From Psychromarinibacter sediminicola (GTDB lineage: Bacteria > Pseudomonadota > Alphaproteobacteria > Rhodobacterales > Rhodobacteraceae): 52,079 nt of DNA. How positions within the stretch are numbered: position 1 is the first letter of the stretch; each line of letters begins with the position of its first letter. The notes below the pieces were generated by a model. The model searched no databases. It had not been told where the DNA came from and worked only from the letters and a program-made list of their open reading frames with translations. Below are positions 45,400 through 52,079 of the stretch, in pieces. Position numbers and translations under genes: made by a program. Where the stretch lies: the NCBI RefSeq assembly GCF_029168335.1, contig NZ_JARGYC010000031.1, positions 1 through 52,079 on the forward strand. Reading direction: 5' to 3'.

Positions 45400-47409
45400 T
45401 CAAAGTTCGATGCCGTCATCGGGATCGAGCGAGGCTTGGCGCGCGACGCTTTTGAACCGCCCCTGCATCTGCCGGGCACGCTGCGCATCATCATCCGGCT
45501 CATCGTCGAGACCTGCGAATTCTTCCCGTGCCGGCGCTGTTCGTTCCGGTGCGATGGCTTCATGCTCGGGCAGTTCCGGTTCGCGACGAATGCCGCCGTC
45601 ACTGTCTTCACTCCCCTCGCGGAAGACCTTCTTCCTAGGCCTAGGTGCAGTGACGGTAGCTTGTCCGCTCCAATCATCCCTTTGCGGATTGTGGGGCGCG
45701 GCGTGATCGGCAACCAGTTGCGGCGGTTCGACGATGCGTGTCTTGAATTGCGGGTCAGCATAGTAACGCGCCTTCTTCCCCCGGATCGGCGGTGCGCCGG
45801 AGACGAGGACGATCTCATCGTCCGGCGGCAATTGCATGATCTCGCCGGGCGTCATCAGCGCGCGCGCCGTCTCCTGCCGAGAAACCATGAGATGGCCGAG
45901 CCAGGGCGACAATCTGTGTCCGGCATAGTTCTTCATCGCCCGCATCTCCGTCGCCGTGCCCAAGGCGTCGGAAACCCGCTTGGCGGTGCGCTCGTCATTG
46001 GTCGCGAAGCTCACCCGCACATGGCAATTGTCGAGGATGGCGTTGTTCTGGCCATAGGCTTTCTCGATCTGATTGAGGGACTGGGCGATGAGAAACGCCT
46101 TGAGGCCGTAGCCCGCCATGAAGGCGAGCTGGCTTTCGAAGAAGTCGAGCCGCCCGAGCGCCGGAAACTCGTCGAGCATCAGCAACAGGCGATGGCGCCT
46201 GCGATCGGTGTTCAGTTCTTCGGTCAGTCTGCGCCCGATCTGATTGAGCACGAGCCGGACCAGCGGCTTGGTGCGGCTGATGTCGGAGGGCGGCACGACG
46301 AGATAGAGCGTCGTCGGCCGTGTTCCGGAAACAAGGTCCTCGATCCGCCAATCGCAGCGGCTGGTGACTTTGGCGACGACCGGGTCACGATAAAGGCTGA
46401 GGAAGCTCATCGCGGTCGACAGCACGCCCGAGCGTTCGTTCTCGGCCTTGTTGAGCAGTTCGCGGGCGGCTTGCGCCACGACCGGATGCGGCCGGTCGCC
46501 GAGATGGGGCGTGCGCATCATGGCCGCAAGCGTCAACTCGACCGGCCGTCCTGGATCGGAGAGCAAGGCGGCGACGCCGGCGAGCGTCTTGTCGGCCTCG
46601 GCATAGAGGACATGGAGGATCGCACCGACAAGCAGCGAATGGCTTGTCTTCTCCCAATGGTTCCGGCGTTCGAGCAGTCCTTCCGGATCGACGAGGATAT
46701 CGGCAATGTTCTGGACGTCACGCACTTCGCTGTCGCCGCGCCGGACTTCGAGCAGCGGATTGTAGGCCGCACTCTTCGCATCGGTCGGATCGAACAGGAG
46801 GGTGCGGGAAAAGCGCGACCGCCAGCCGGCCGTGAGATCCCAGTTCTCGCCCTTGATGTCATGGACGATGGCCGAGCCCGGCCAGGTCAGCAGGCTCGGC
46901 ACGACGAGCCCGACGCCCTTGCCGGAGCGGGTCGGCGCGAAGCAGAGCACATGCTCCGGGCCATCATGCCGGAGATAGCGGTTCTCGAAACGACCGAGCA
47001 CCACGCCGTCCGGGGCGAGCAGTCCGGACGCTTCGACATCTATGCGCTCTGCCCACCGGGCCGAGCCATAGGTGGTCACGTCCCGCGCCTCGCGAGCGCG
47101 CAGGACAGAAAGGAAAATGGCCACAGCGATCGCGGCGATCCCGCCGCTGCCGGCAACGATCGCGCCTTCCACAAATACACGCGGTGCGTATGCGTCATAG
47201 AAATACCACCACACGAAGAAGCTCCAGGGCGAATAGACGGGCCATCCGAGGACGTCCGTCATTGGCTCGCCGAGCTGCGGCTGAAAGCCGAGCCGCCATG
47301 CCGTCCACTGCGTCGCCGTCCAGATGAAACCGACCGCGACCAGCGTGACGATGATGATCTGACCCCAGAGGATCTTGGTGGCCTGTGTTTGCTGAGTCTT
47401 GATCGCCAT
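45400..47409 (-). CDS. traG: conjugal transfer coupling protein TraG (VirD4-like)
   Basis: 669 aa. Two N-terminal transmembrane helices (about 14-30, 60-95), then HVLCFAPTRSGKGVGLVVPSLLTWPGSAIVHDIKGEN (Walker A region, about 155) and Walker B LLLMLDEFPALG. The C-terminal portion past residue 560 is disordered and acidic (ends DDGIEL). It brings the relaxase-DNA complex to the Trb channel. The ATG lies 24 bases after the relaxase stop. Confidence 0.95.
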   Translation of the reverse strand: MAIKTQQTQATKILWGQIIIVTLVAVGFIWTATQWTAWRLGFQPQLGEPMTDVLGWPVYSPWSFFVWWYFYDAYAPRVFVEGAIVAGSGGIAAIAVAIFLSVLRAREARDVTTYGSARWAERIDVEASGLLAPDGVVLGRFENRYLRHDGPEHVLCFAPTRSGKGVGLVVPSLLTWPGSAIVHDIKGENWDLTAGWRSRFSRTLLFDPTDAKSAAYNPLLEVRRGDSEVRDVQNIADILVDPEGLLERRNHWEKTSHSLLVGAILHVLYAEADKTLAGVAALLSDPGRPVELTLAAMMRTPHLGDRPHPVVAQAARELLNKAENERSGVLSTAMSFLSLYRDPVVAKVTSRCDWRIEDLVSGTRPTTLYLVVPPSDISRTKPLVRLVLNQIGRRLTEELNTDRRRHRLLLMLDEFPALGRLDFFESQLAFMAGYGLKAFLIAQSLNQIEKAYGQNNAILDNCHVRVSFATNDERTAKRVSDALGTATEMRAMKNYAGHRLSPWLGHLMVSRQETARALMTPGEIMQLPPDDEIVLVSGAPPIRGKKARYYADPQFKTRIVEPPQLVADHAAPHNPQRDDWSGQATVTAPRPRKKVFREGSEDSDGGIRREPELPEHEAIAPERTAPAREEFAGLDDEPDDDAQRARQMQGRFKSVARQASLDPDDGIEL

Positions 47410-47433
47410 ATCTTTTCCTTCCGGGGGGATTGT

Positions 47434-49191
47434 TCAAAGGCTGAGCCCGCGCTTGCGACCGAGGCTCCAGTCGACTCCGCCGCCCGGCGTCATCGTTCCC
47501 GTCACGGTCTGGCTGAGGTGACGTTCGAGCTGCGGTTTCCACGGGACGAGTTCGAAGCCGAGCCCGTCATCGACCATGGCGAAGCGGCCCGAGGCGAGAT
47601 CGAGCCGCTTGCGATAGGTTCCGGCGATGCGCTCCCCGTCAGCAGGTTTGCGGCGCGGCAGACCCGTCTCGGTTTCGATCTTCGCGGCAGCGGTGTCGAG
47701 CTCTCGTTCGCGGAGCCTCTTCAGAAGGTCGCGGGCGAAGGTGATGCGCCGACCGTTCCTGGTAGCCAGCCCTTCGGCGACGAGATGATCGCCACGCCGA
47801 TGCAGTGCCTCGCGGACCTCGGCGCCGAACCCACCCATGCTGAGCGGTGCTTGGGTCTTGGCGAGTTGCAGCCGGTCGAGCCAGGTCGCGCCGTTCGCGC
47901 CGATCTGGGTTTCGAGGTTGAGATCCGAGCGGCCGACGAGGGCCATGCGCTGACGCCCGCCATCCTCTGAACGCCAGACACGCGTTTCGACAATGCCGCC
48001 TTCGGGCGTGTCGCCCGTGGCATCGAGATCGTGGAAGCGCAGATGATGGACCCGACCGTCCACCGCGTCGATCACGGCATAGGCTTCGCCGCTCAGCTCG
48101 TCATGGAGGCCACGTTCGACGAGCCTTCCAAGCACCGGGGCGTGAGGCGTGTCCTCAATCGCGAAGTCTGTTTGCGCTCGATCGGGTCCGCCCGCCATGG
48201 CGCGGTGCATGGTCTTGATGATGTCGCCCCGGATGGAAAGCTCGCGCAGCGTCTGTTCTGCGCCGGGCTTCAGTGACCAGACTGCCGGCGCGAGCCTGTC
48301 GGCGAGACCGAGCCGTTCCAGCGTCTGCGCACGGCCGATCAGCAGACTGCGCAATTCCGGATCGCGCGGCTCCGGCGATCCTGGTCGCAGATCGGCGACG
48401 CCGGCGCCGTCATCGGCGAGGCCCTGCAGCGCGCGGTCGAGGCCCGTCCAGCGCTCGGCCGTAACCTCGGCCTGAAGCTCCACGGCAATTTCGCGTTCGT
48501 TGCGCGGCCCGAGCTCCAGCTCGACCAACGTCTCGGCGCGGCCGCGAAGACCCCGGCTGATATAGTCGCGAGCGATGACAAGGTCTTTTCCGTTCTCGGC
48601 ACGGCCACGCACCAGCACGTGCACATGCGGATTGTCGGTGTTCCAATGATCGACGCCGATCCAGTCGAGCCTGGTGCCGAGATCGCGTTCGGCCTGTTTC
48701 ATCAGGTCGCGCGTGAAGGCGCGGATATCCTCGAGGCGGTCGGCGTCTTCGGGCGAGACGATGAAGCGGAAATGATGCCGGTCACCCTCGCATCGCCCGG
48801 CGAAGGCACGATCATCAATGCCATCCGCGTCGGCACTGAACATGCCGGCCTCACGGCCGTCACGAGTCACGCCCTCGCGCTTGAGATAGGCGATATGCTT
48901 GGCGAGCGGCGCGGAGCGAAAGCGTGCACCGCGATGACGGACGACGCGCGCCTTGACGACGACGCGTCGCTGCGTGCGGGAAAGCCCGCGCGTCGCACCG
49001 GCGAAACGCCCTCGGCCGAATTGTGAGCTTCGTCCACGCGCCTTCGATCCGTTGAGTCTGTATCCGGTGTGCCCGGCCTTGCGGGCGGCGCCCATGACCT
49101 GGCCGACGAAGCTTTGGGCCTTGCGAGAGCTCGTCCCCTTATTGCGGATGCGCCCCGGCCGGATACGCAGATCATTGTCGCGGTCGCTCAT
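47434..49191 (-). CDS. relaxase/mobilization nuclease, VirD2-like with DUF3363
   Basis: 585 aa from ATG 49191 (GGAG about eight bases upstream). A basic N-terminus (RIRPGRIRNKGTSSRKAQSF) precedes HIAYLKREGVTRDG, whose Tyr102 is the candidate catalytic tyrosine. The His cluster DHWNTDNPHVHVLVRG (His182, His189, His191) is the relaxase metal site. The C-terminal DUF3363 part follows. It nicks oriT and pilots the strand. It is transcribed toward traG. The 247 bases upstream are likely to include its nic site. Confidence 0.93.
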   Translation of the reverse strand: MSDRDNDLRIRPGRIRNKGTSSRKAQSFVGQVMGAARKAGHTGYRLNGSKARGRSSQFGRGRFAGATRGLSRTQRRVVVKARVVRHRGARFRSAPLAKHIAYLKREGVTRDGREAGMFSADADGIDDRAFAGRCEGDRHHFRFIVSPEDADRLEDIRAFTRDLMKQAERDLGTRLDWIGVDHWNTDNPHVHVLVRGRAENGKDLVIARDYISRGLRGRAETLVELELGPRNEREIAVELQAEVTAERWTGLDRALQGLADDGAGVADLRPGSPEPRDPELRSLLIGRAQTLERLGLADRLAPAVWSLKPGAEQTLRELSIRGDIIKTMHRAMAGGPDRAQTDFAIEDTPHAPVLGRLVERGLHDELSGEAYAVIDAVDGRVHHLRFHDLDATGDTPEGGIVETRVWRSEDGGRQRMALVGRSDLNLETQIGANGATWLDRLQLAKTQAPLSMGGFGAEVREALHRRGDHLVAEGLATRNGRRITFARDLLKRLRERELDTAAAKIETETGLPRRKPADGERIAGTYRKRLDLASGRFAMVDDGLGFELVPWKPQLERHLSQTVTGTMTPGGGVDWSLGRKRGLSL

Positions 49192-49438
49192 GATGAAGGC
49201 TCCACCGTCGAGCATGCGGCACGGCGAAAACCGCAAGAAAACAGCTGACTAGGCCGCGAGGCGGCACCGTTCCCCTCGCCGCGGCGGGAAAAATATCGAA
49301 CGCCAACAACGACATAGCGCGTATCAGTGCCGCGCCTTTTATCTCGCCCTCCCGTTGTTGTTGCGGCGTCCGTCCCCGTCCTTTCTCCCGGAAACACGCT
49401 GATGCGCGACGGACCGCGTCGGAATGCGATCAGCGGTC
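49192..49438. other. intergenic region upstream of the relaxase, candidate oriT
   Basis: No ORF is supported in these 247 bases. Symmetric elements are visible: CCGCGAGG (about 49253) against CCTCGCCGCGG (about 49274). Also, CGCCAACAAC (49301-49310) forms an imperfect inverted repeat with GTTGTTGTTGCGGCG (49354-49368). The stretch between, 49285-49345, is AT-rich compared with its flanks. Relaxase genes of this class normally have oriT in this position, so this is my best candidate. The nick sequence cannot be identified by eye. Confidence 0.45.
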
Positions 49439-50158
49439 TCATTGCTGATCCCCGGTTCCATTTGGCGGGAACAGGCTGTCCGAAGCACCGGATGTGTGCG
49501 GAGGATAAACGCCTGCACCGCCGGTCGGGCGCGTTGCATCGGCAGAGTTTTGTCGGTCGGCATGCGTGGCGAAGAGCGGCGCCGTGTGCCAGTCCACGAC
49601 CATGACAGCGCTCTGCTGTTGTGGTTCTGCTGCATCCGGAAGACCAATGAGCGGTGCGAGCGCCGCCACATAGGCGCGGGTCTCGCGGGGTAGCGGGCGG
49701 CCTGTCGCCAAGTATTCGGCATAGCGTGTCGGTCCGGCATTGTAGGCGGCGAGAAAGCCCGGCGACCCGAAGCGGTCATGCAGTTCATTTAGGTATGCGG
49801 CGCCGGCGAGAATGTTGTCGCGCGGATCGAACGGATCGCGCCCCAGGCCGTAACGCGCGCGCAACTCATCCCAGGTATCGGGCATGATCTGCATCAGCCC
49901 CATGGCGCCTTTCGGGCTGACGGCGCGCGCATGCCCGGCGCTTTCTGCGCGCATGACGGCGGCGACCCAGTGCGCCGGAATACCGAACCGCTGCGCGGCT
50001 TCGGCGATATAGGCCGCATAGGGATTGCTGCTTTGTGTCGTCCTGGAGGAGGTAGTTTCTGCGCGCGCGGCATCGGAAATGACGGCGCCCGCGAGCAGGC
50101 CGCAGAGGACTATTCGCGCCACCAACGCGCGGTATCGAGACGGCTTAGCGGTGGTCAT
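49439..50158 (-). CDS. lytic transglycosylase
   Basis: 239 aa from ATG 50158, overlapping the DUF736 gene by 14 bases. A signal peptide (about 1-33, DAARA) is followed by a goose-type lysozyme domain: the MRAESAGHARAVSPKGAMGLMQIMPDTWDELRARYG block with catalytic Glu, then NILAGAAYLNEL and FLAAYNAGPTRY. It opens peptidoglycan locally so the conjugation channel can be built. The C-terminal 60 residues are low complexity. Confidence 0.92.
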   Translation of the reverse strand: MTTAKPSRYRALVARIVLCGLLAGAVISDAARAETTSSRTTQSSNPYAAYIAEAAQRFGIPAHWVAAVMRAESAGHARAVSPKGAMGLMQIMPDTWDELRARYGLGRDPFDPRDNILAGAAYLNELHDRFGSPGFLAAYNAGPTRYAEYLATGRPLPRETRAYVAALAPLIGLPDAAEPQQQSAVMVVDWHTAPLFATHADRQNSADATRPTGGAGVYPPHTSGASDSLFPPNGTGDQQ

Positions 50159-50492
50159 CGCGCTTCTCGGGGCGCTTTGCGGGACGGTTCCAATGCAGCG
50201 CCCAATGCCCGTCCTTGGCGTCCGTCTCGAAGAGATTGGCGCGGATCGGAAAAGCGAATGTCGGATCGTCGATCTGCAAAGAGATGTATTCGCCGGCCTT
50301 CTCGCCGGTGCGTTTCCAGCCGGCGCCGATCTCCGGTCCCTCGTGACCGCCATGATGGATACGATAGTCGGGAGCGTTCTCGCTGTCCGACGGCGCTGCC
50401 GGGACGAGGGCGAGTTCACGGTAGAGAATGAGCGTGTGAAGTCGGCCGACGAAGCCGGTTTTCGTGCGGGTGAATTGGCCGATCTGAGCCAT
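50145..50492 (-). CDS. DUF736 protein
   Basis: 115 aa from ATG 50492 (AAGGAA nine bases upstream). MAQIGQFTRTKTGFVGRLHTLI is the DUF736 start. ISLQIDDPTFAFPIRANLFETDAKDGHWALHWNRP is its conserved end. This small cytoplasmic protein is a regular member of alphaproteobacterial conjugative elements, between traF and the transglycosylase. Its function is not established. Confidence 0.9.
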   Translation of the reverse strand: MAQIGQFTRTKTGFVGRLHTLILYRELALVPAAPSDSENAPDYRIHHGGHEGPEIGAGWKRTGEKAGEYISLQIDDPTFAFPIRANLFETDAKDGHWALHWNRPAKRPEKRDDHR

Positions 50493-50505
50493 GGGAAGGT
50501 TCCTT

Positions 50506-51084
50506 TCATTTGCGGTCGGAAAGATTTGGAGGGATGTCGGGGTGTGCATCGGCGCGCCAGACATAGCGGCCGTCGCCGTCTTCATCGGTGAGGATCGGGA
50601 TGGCGCGCCCGATCACGGCGTCTGCCGGGAGCGCGCCGAAATATCGACCGTCGAGACTGTCGGGATGGCTCGGATTCAGGAGGAATAGTTCCGTCTTGGC
50701 GACGATACGGCATCCCTGCCATATGGGCAGATCGCGTCCGAAGCGGTCGCTTGGTTGCGCCTGCGCCATGGTAATGTCGTCGACCGTGACGACGGCGCCG
50801 TCACGACAAACGCGCTGTCCGGGAAGCGCAACGATGTGCTTGAGGAGCGGTACGCCGTGGGGCAGGTAGCCGCGCTCGTCGAGATAGATCGCAAGCGATT
50901 TCGGAGGATCGACAACGACTAGATCGCCGACAGAAAGATCCTTGTCCGAAGTGACGGCGTAGAGACCGACGGGCGCGCTTGCGGAGGTATTCCAGATCAG
51001 CTTCGGACTGACATGGACGAAGGCCAGACCGCCGATCGCGAGCACCGAGAAACAGGTCGCCATGGCGTAGCCCAAGCGGGTCAT
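50506..51084 (-). CDS. traF: TraF, S26-family signal peptidase for pilin maturation
   Basis: 192 aa from ATG 51084. One N-terminal membrane helix (about 8-26), then NTSASAPVGLYAV with the catalytic Ser, and LLKHIVALPGQRV with the general-base Lys, followed by the PSDRFGRDLP and NPSHPDSLDGRYFGAL segments. In RP4, TraF cyclises the TrbC pilin. The same task is likely here. The start overlaps the DUF2840 stop. Confidence 0.92.
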   Translation of the reverse strand: MTRLGYAMATCFSVLAIGGLAFVHVSPKLIWNTSASAPVGLYAVTSDKDLSVGDLVVVDPPKSLAIYLDERGYLPHGVPLLKHIVALPGQRVCRDGAVVTVDDITMAQAQPSDRFGRDLPIWQGCRIVAKTELFLLNPSHPDSLDGRYFGALPADAVIGRAIPILTDEDGDGRYVWRADAHPDIPPNLSDRK

Positions 51085-51587
51085 GACGCGCTCCTCGCCG
51101 ATGCGGCGCACGATGCCTGTGGATCGGGCGAACAAGCTTTGCGCAGAAGCCAGGCGCGATGCTGCGCAGTTGTGTAACTGCGGGGCTCCAGGCCCGCAGA
51201 CAGTCTGTTGTGAACGTGGCGCCAGTAGTCCGGCGCGGCGTCCGCCGAGTCGATGCCGAGCGCTTCGATTTCATCGACGATCTGGAGAACCCGTTCGACC
51301 TTGGGCCAGCCGGACAGGCGCAGCAAACTGTCGCCGCCGGGTGTCACATACGGAACGGTCGCGTAGGGCTCGCCCGGTCGGGGCGCCCGCAGTATGTCGA
51401 TCCGGCTTATCGCCGTGCCGAAGTCATTCGCCTGCCAGCGGACAAAGGCGAAGATGGCGCCGGGATCGAAAGCGACGGTGCTGCGACTGCGGCTCTGAAT
51501 CGTAGTCCGCACGATTCGGCCGAAGCGAATCCAGTACTCGATCCGCTTCTCGATCCAGACGAGCTCGACGGTGGCGCCGCGGCTCAT
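51081..51587 (-). CDS. DUF2840 protein
   Basis: 168 aa. VELVWIEKRIEYWIRFGR, FAFVRWQANDFGTAISRIDILRA and GWPKVERVLQIVDEIEALGID are the DUF2840 hallmarks. The gene regularly lies between the AlpA-like gene and traF in this class of elements. Function unknown. Overlaps on both sides (ATGA) show a tightly coupled operon. Confidence 0.88.
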   Translation of the reverse strand: MSRGATVELVWIEKRIEYWIRFGRIVRTTIQSRSRSTVAFDPGAIFAFVRWQANDFGTAISRIDILRAPRPGEPYATVPYVTPGGDSLLRLSGWPKVERVLQIVDEIEALGIDSADAAPDYWRHVHNRLSAGLEPRSYTTAQHRAWLLRKACSPDPQASCAASARSAS

Positions 51588-51868
51588 GAGCGGGCCTTCC
51601 GCACATAGGCGGGTGAGATCGCGGCATGTCGCTTGGCGGGCAGAACCTCTTGGCCCGTGTCATCCGAAGTTGAATGCTTCTCACCGCGGCTGACCCAGGC
51701 CTGCAGATCCTCGATCGCATAGACCACACGCCCGCCGATCTTCGAATAGCGCGGCCCCGTGCCATAGGTGCGGTGCTTTTCGAGGGTTCTGCCCGACAGG
51801 CCGAGAAAACGGGCCGCCTCGGGTGTTCTCAGATAGCGTGGGGGAAGTCCGGCATTGGGGTCTGGCAT
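51584..51868 (-). CDS. AlpA-like helix-turn-helix protein (first gene of the transfer unit)
   Basis: 94 aa. PPRYLRTPEAARFLGLSGRTLEKHR, then YGTGPRYSKIGGRVVYAIEDLQAWV, is the HTH_17 excisionase-type domain. The tail (TSDDTGQEVLPAKRHAA) is polar. As the first gene of the operon it may regulate transfer or excision. Another protein of the same fold lies at the opposite end (30370-30603), but the two differ in sequence. Confidence 0.88.
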   Translation of the reverse strand: MPDPNAGLPPRYLRTPEAARFLGLSGRTLEKHRTYGTGPRYSKIGGRVVYAIEDLQAWVSRGEKHSTSDDTGQEVLPAKRHAAISPAYVRKARS

Positions 51869-51890
51869 GGGTCGCGTCTCCGGTTAGGCC

Positions 51891-51914
51891 GTCCCGCTGC
51901 AGGATGCGCGGGAC
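51891..51914. promoter_or_regulatory. inverted repeat upstream of the AlpA-like gene
   Basis: GTCCCGC (51891-51897) and GCGGGAC (51908-51914) flank a 10-base centre, about 25-45 bases before the AlpA-like ATG on the minus strand. It could be the operator of the transfer operon, or a leader hairpin. Confidence 0.4.
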
Positions 51915-51991
51915 TGTCGGAGACGAGAAAAGCGTGAGATGACCCCCTGGAGGGATGATGATCAGCGTACAGCGAAAACGTCACCCCCTAA

Positions 51992-52079
51992 CAGGCTGCT
52001 GAAGAAGTCGGGTTGGAAGGACGTTATTCCTGTCGCCGGGGCTGGAAGGCGGGTCGCTCGCAGATGCGAACGTCGGGTC
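51992..52079. mobile_element. possible insertion-sequence end at the window's right edge
   Basis: The sequence CAGGCTGCTGAAGAAGTC at 51992 resembles, from memory, the terminal AGGCTGTTGAAAAAGTC type found at the ends of IS1182- and related IS. It directly follows unrelated sequence and no transposase is yet visible, since only 88 bases remain. No recognisable ORF lies in 51869-52079. Confidence 0.35.

Overview
The window is chromosomal DNA of a GC-rich alphaproteobacterium, most likely a member of the Rhodobacteraceae (Roseobacter group). This rests on gene content and order (rimP-nusA-YlxR/L7Ae-infB, a secA/parvulin/argJ/mutT block, small Rhodobacterales-type proteins), protein sequence character and GC-rich codon use. 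No search could be run, so family names come from motifs and remembered families. The window splits at about 30,265 into an ordinary chromosomal core on the left and a mobile, lower-GC conjugative element on the right.

Bases 1-30,265: the tail of an IS630-type transposase; a CAP-domain lipoprotein; a Tat-exported L,D-transpeptidase; a 61-aa secreted/membrane miniprotein convergent with hemH and sharing a bidirectional terminator with it; an NDUFAF5-like methyltransferase relative; a comF, grxC, nitrilase-type amidase, MarR run; a metzincin protease; ubiG and pip (divergent); a four-gene peptide-type ABC importer; a coiled-coil protein. Then comes the translation/transcription operon rimP, BrnT-like toxin, small unknown ORF, nusA, YlxR-L7Ae, infB. 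A 45-aa conserved-looking miniprotein, the leftward unit PpiC-argJ-mutT, and secA follow. Next is a Pro/Glu/Thr-rich anchored protein paired with a PstS/OmpA hybrid. Last is the 3' third of radC, broken at its JAMM motif.

Bases 30,265-52,079: an integrative conjugative-type element entered through the radC break. Its left edge holds an AlpA/excisionase-like HTH gene and a 3' fragment of a tRNA-Arg(CCG). Cargo follows: a LysR regulator divergent from an SDR oxidoreductase, then a second LysR. The conjugation block runs leftward as AlpA-like, DUF2840, TraF (S26 peptidase), DUF736, lytic transglycosylase, possible oriT, DUF3363 relaxase, TraG coupling protein, ribbon-helix-helix protein, a DnaQ-BRCT exonuclease, trbB-C-D-E-J-K-L-F-G-I, DUF2274. 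Together these supply relaxosome, coupling protein and a P-type (Trb) type IV secretion channel. No integrase, replication or partition gene is in view, so the far end lies beyond 52,079. An IS-like end appears at about 51,992.

The most unusual items are a BrnT-like toxin without a BrnA embedded between rimP and nusA, the composite left junction (broken radC, excisionase-like gene, tRNA fragment), and a DnaQ-BRCT nuclease spliced into the conjugation cluster.
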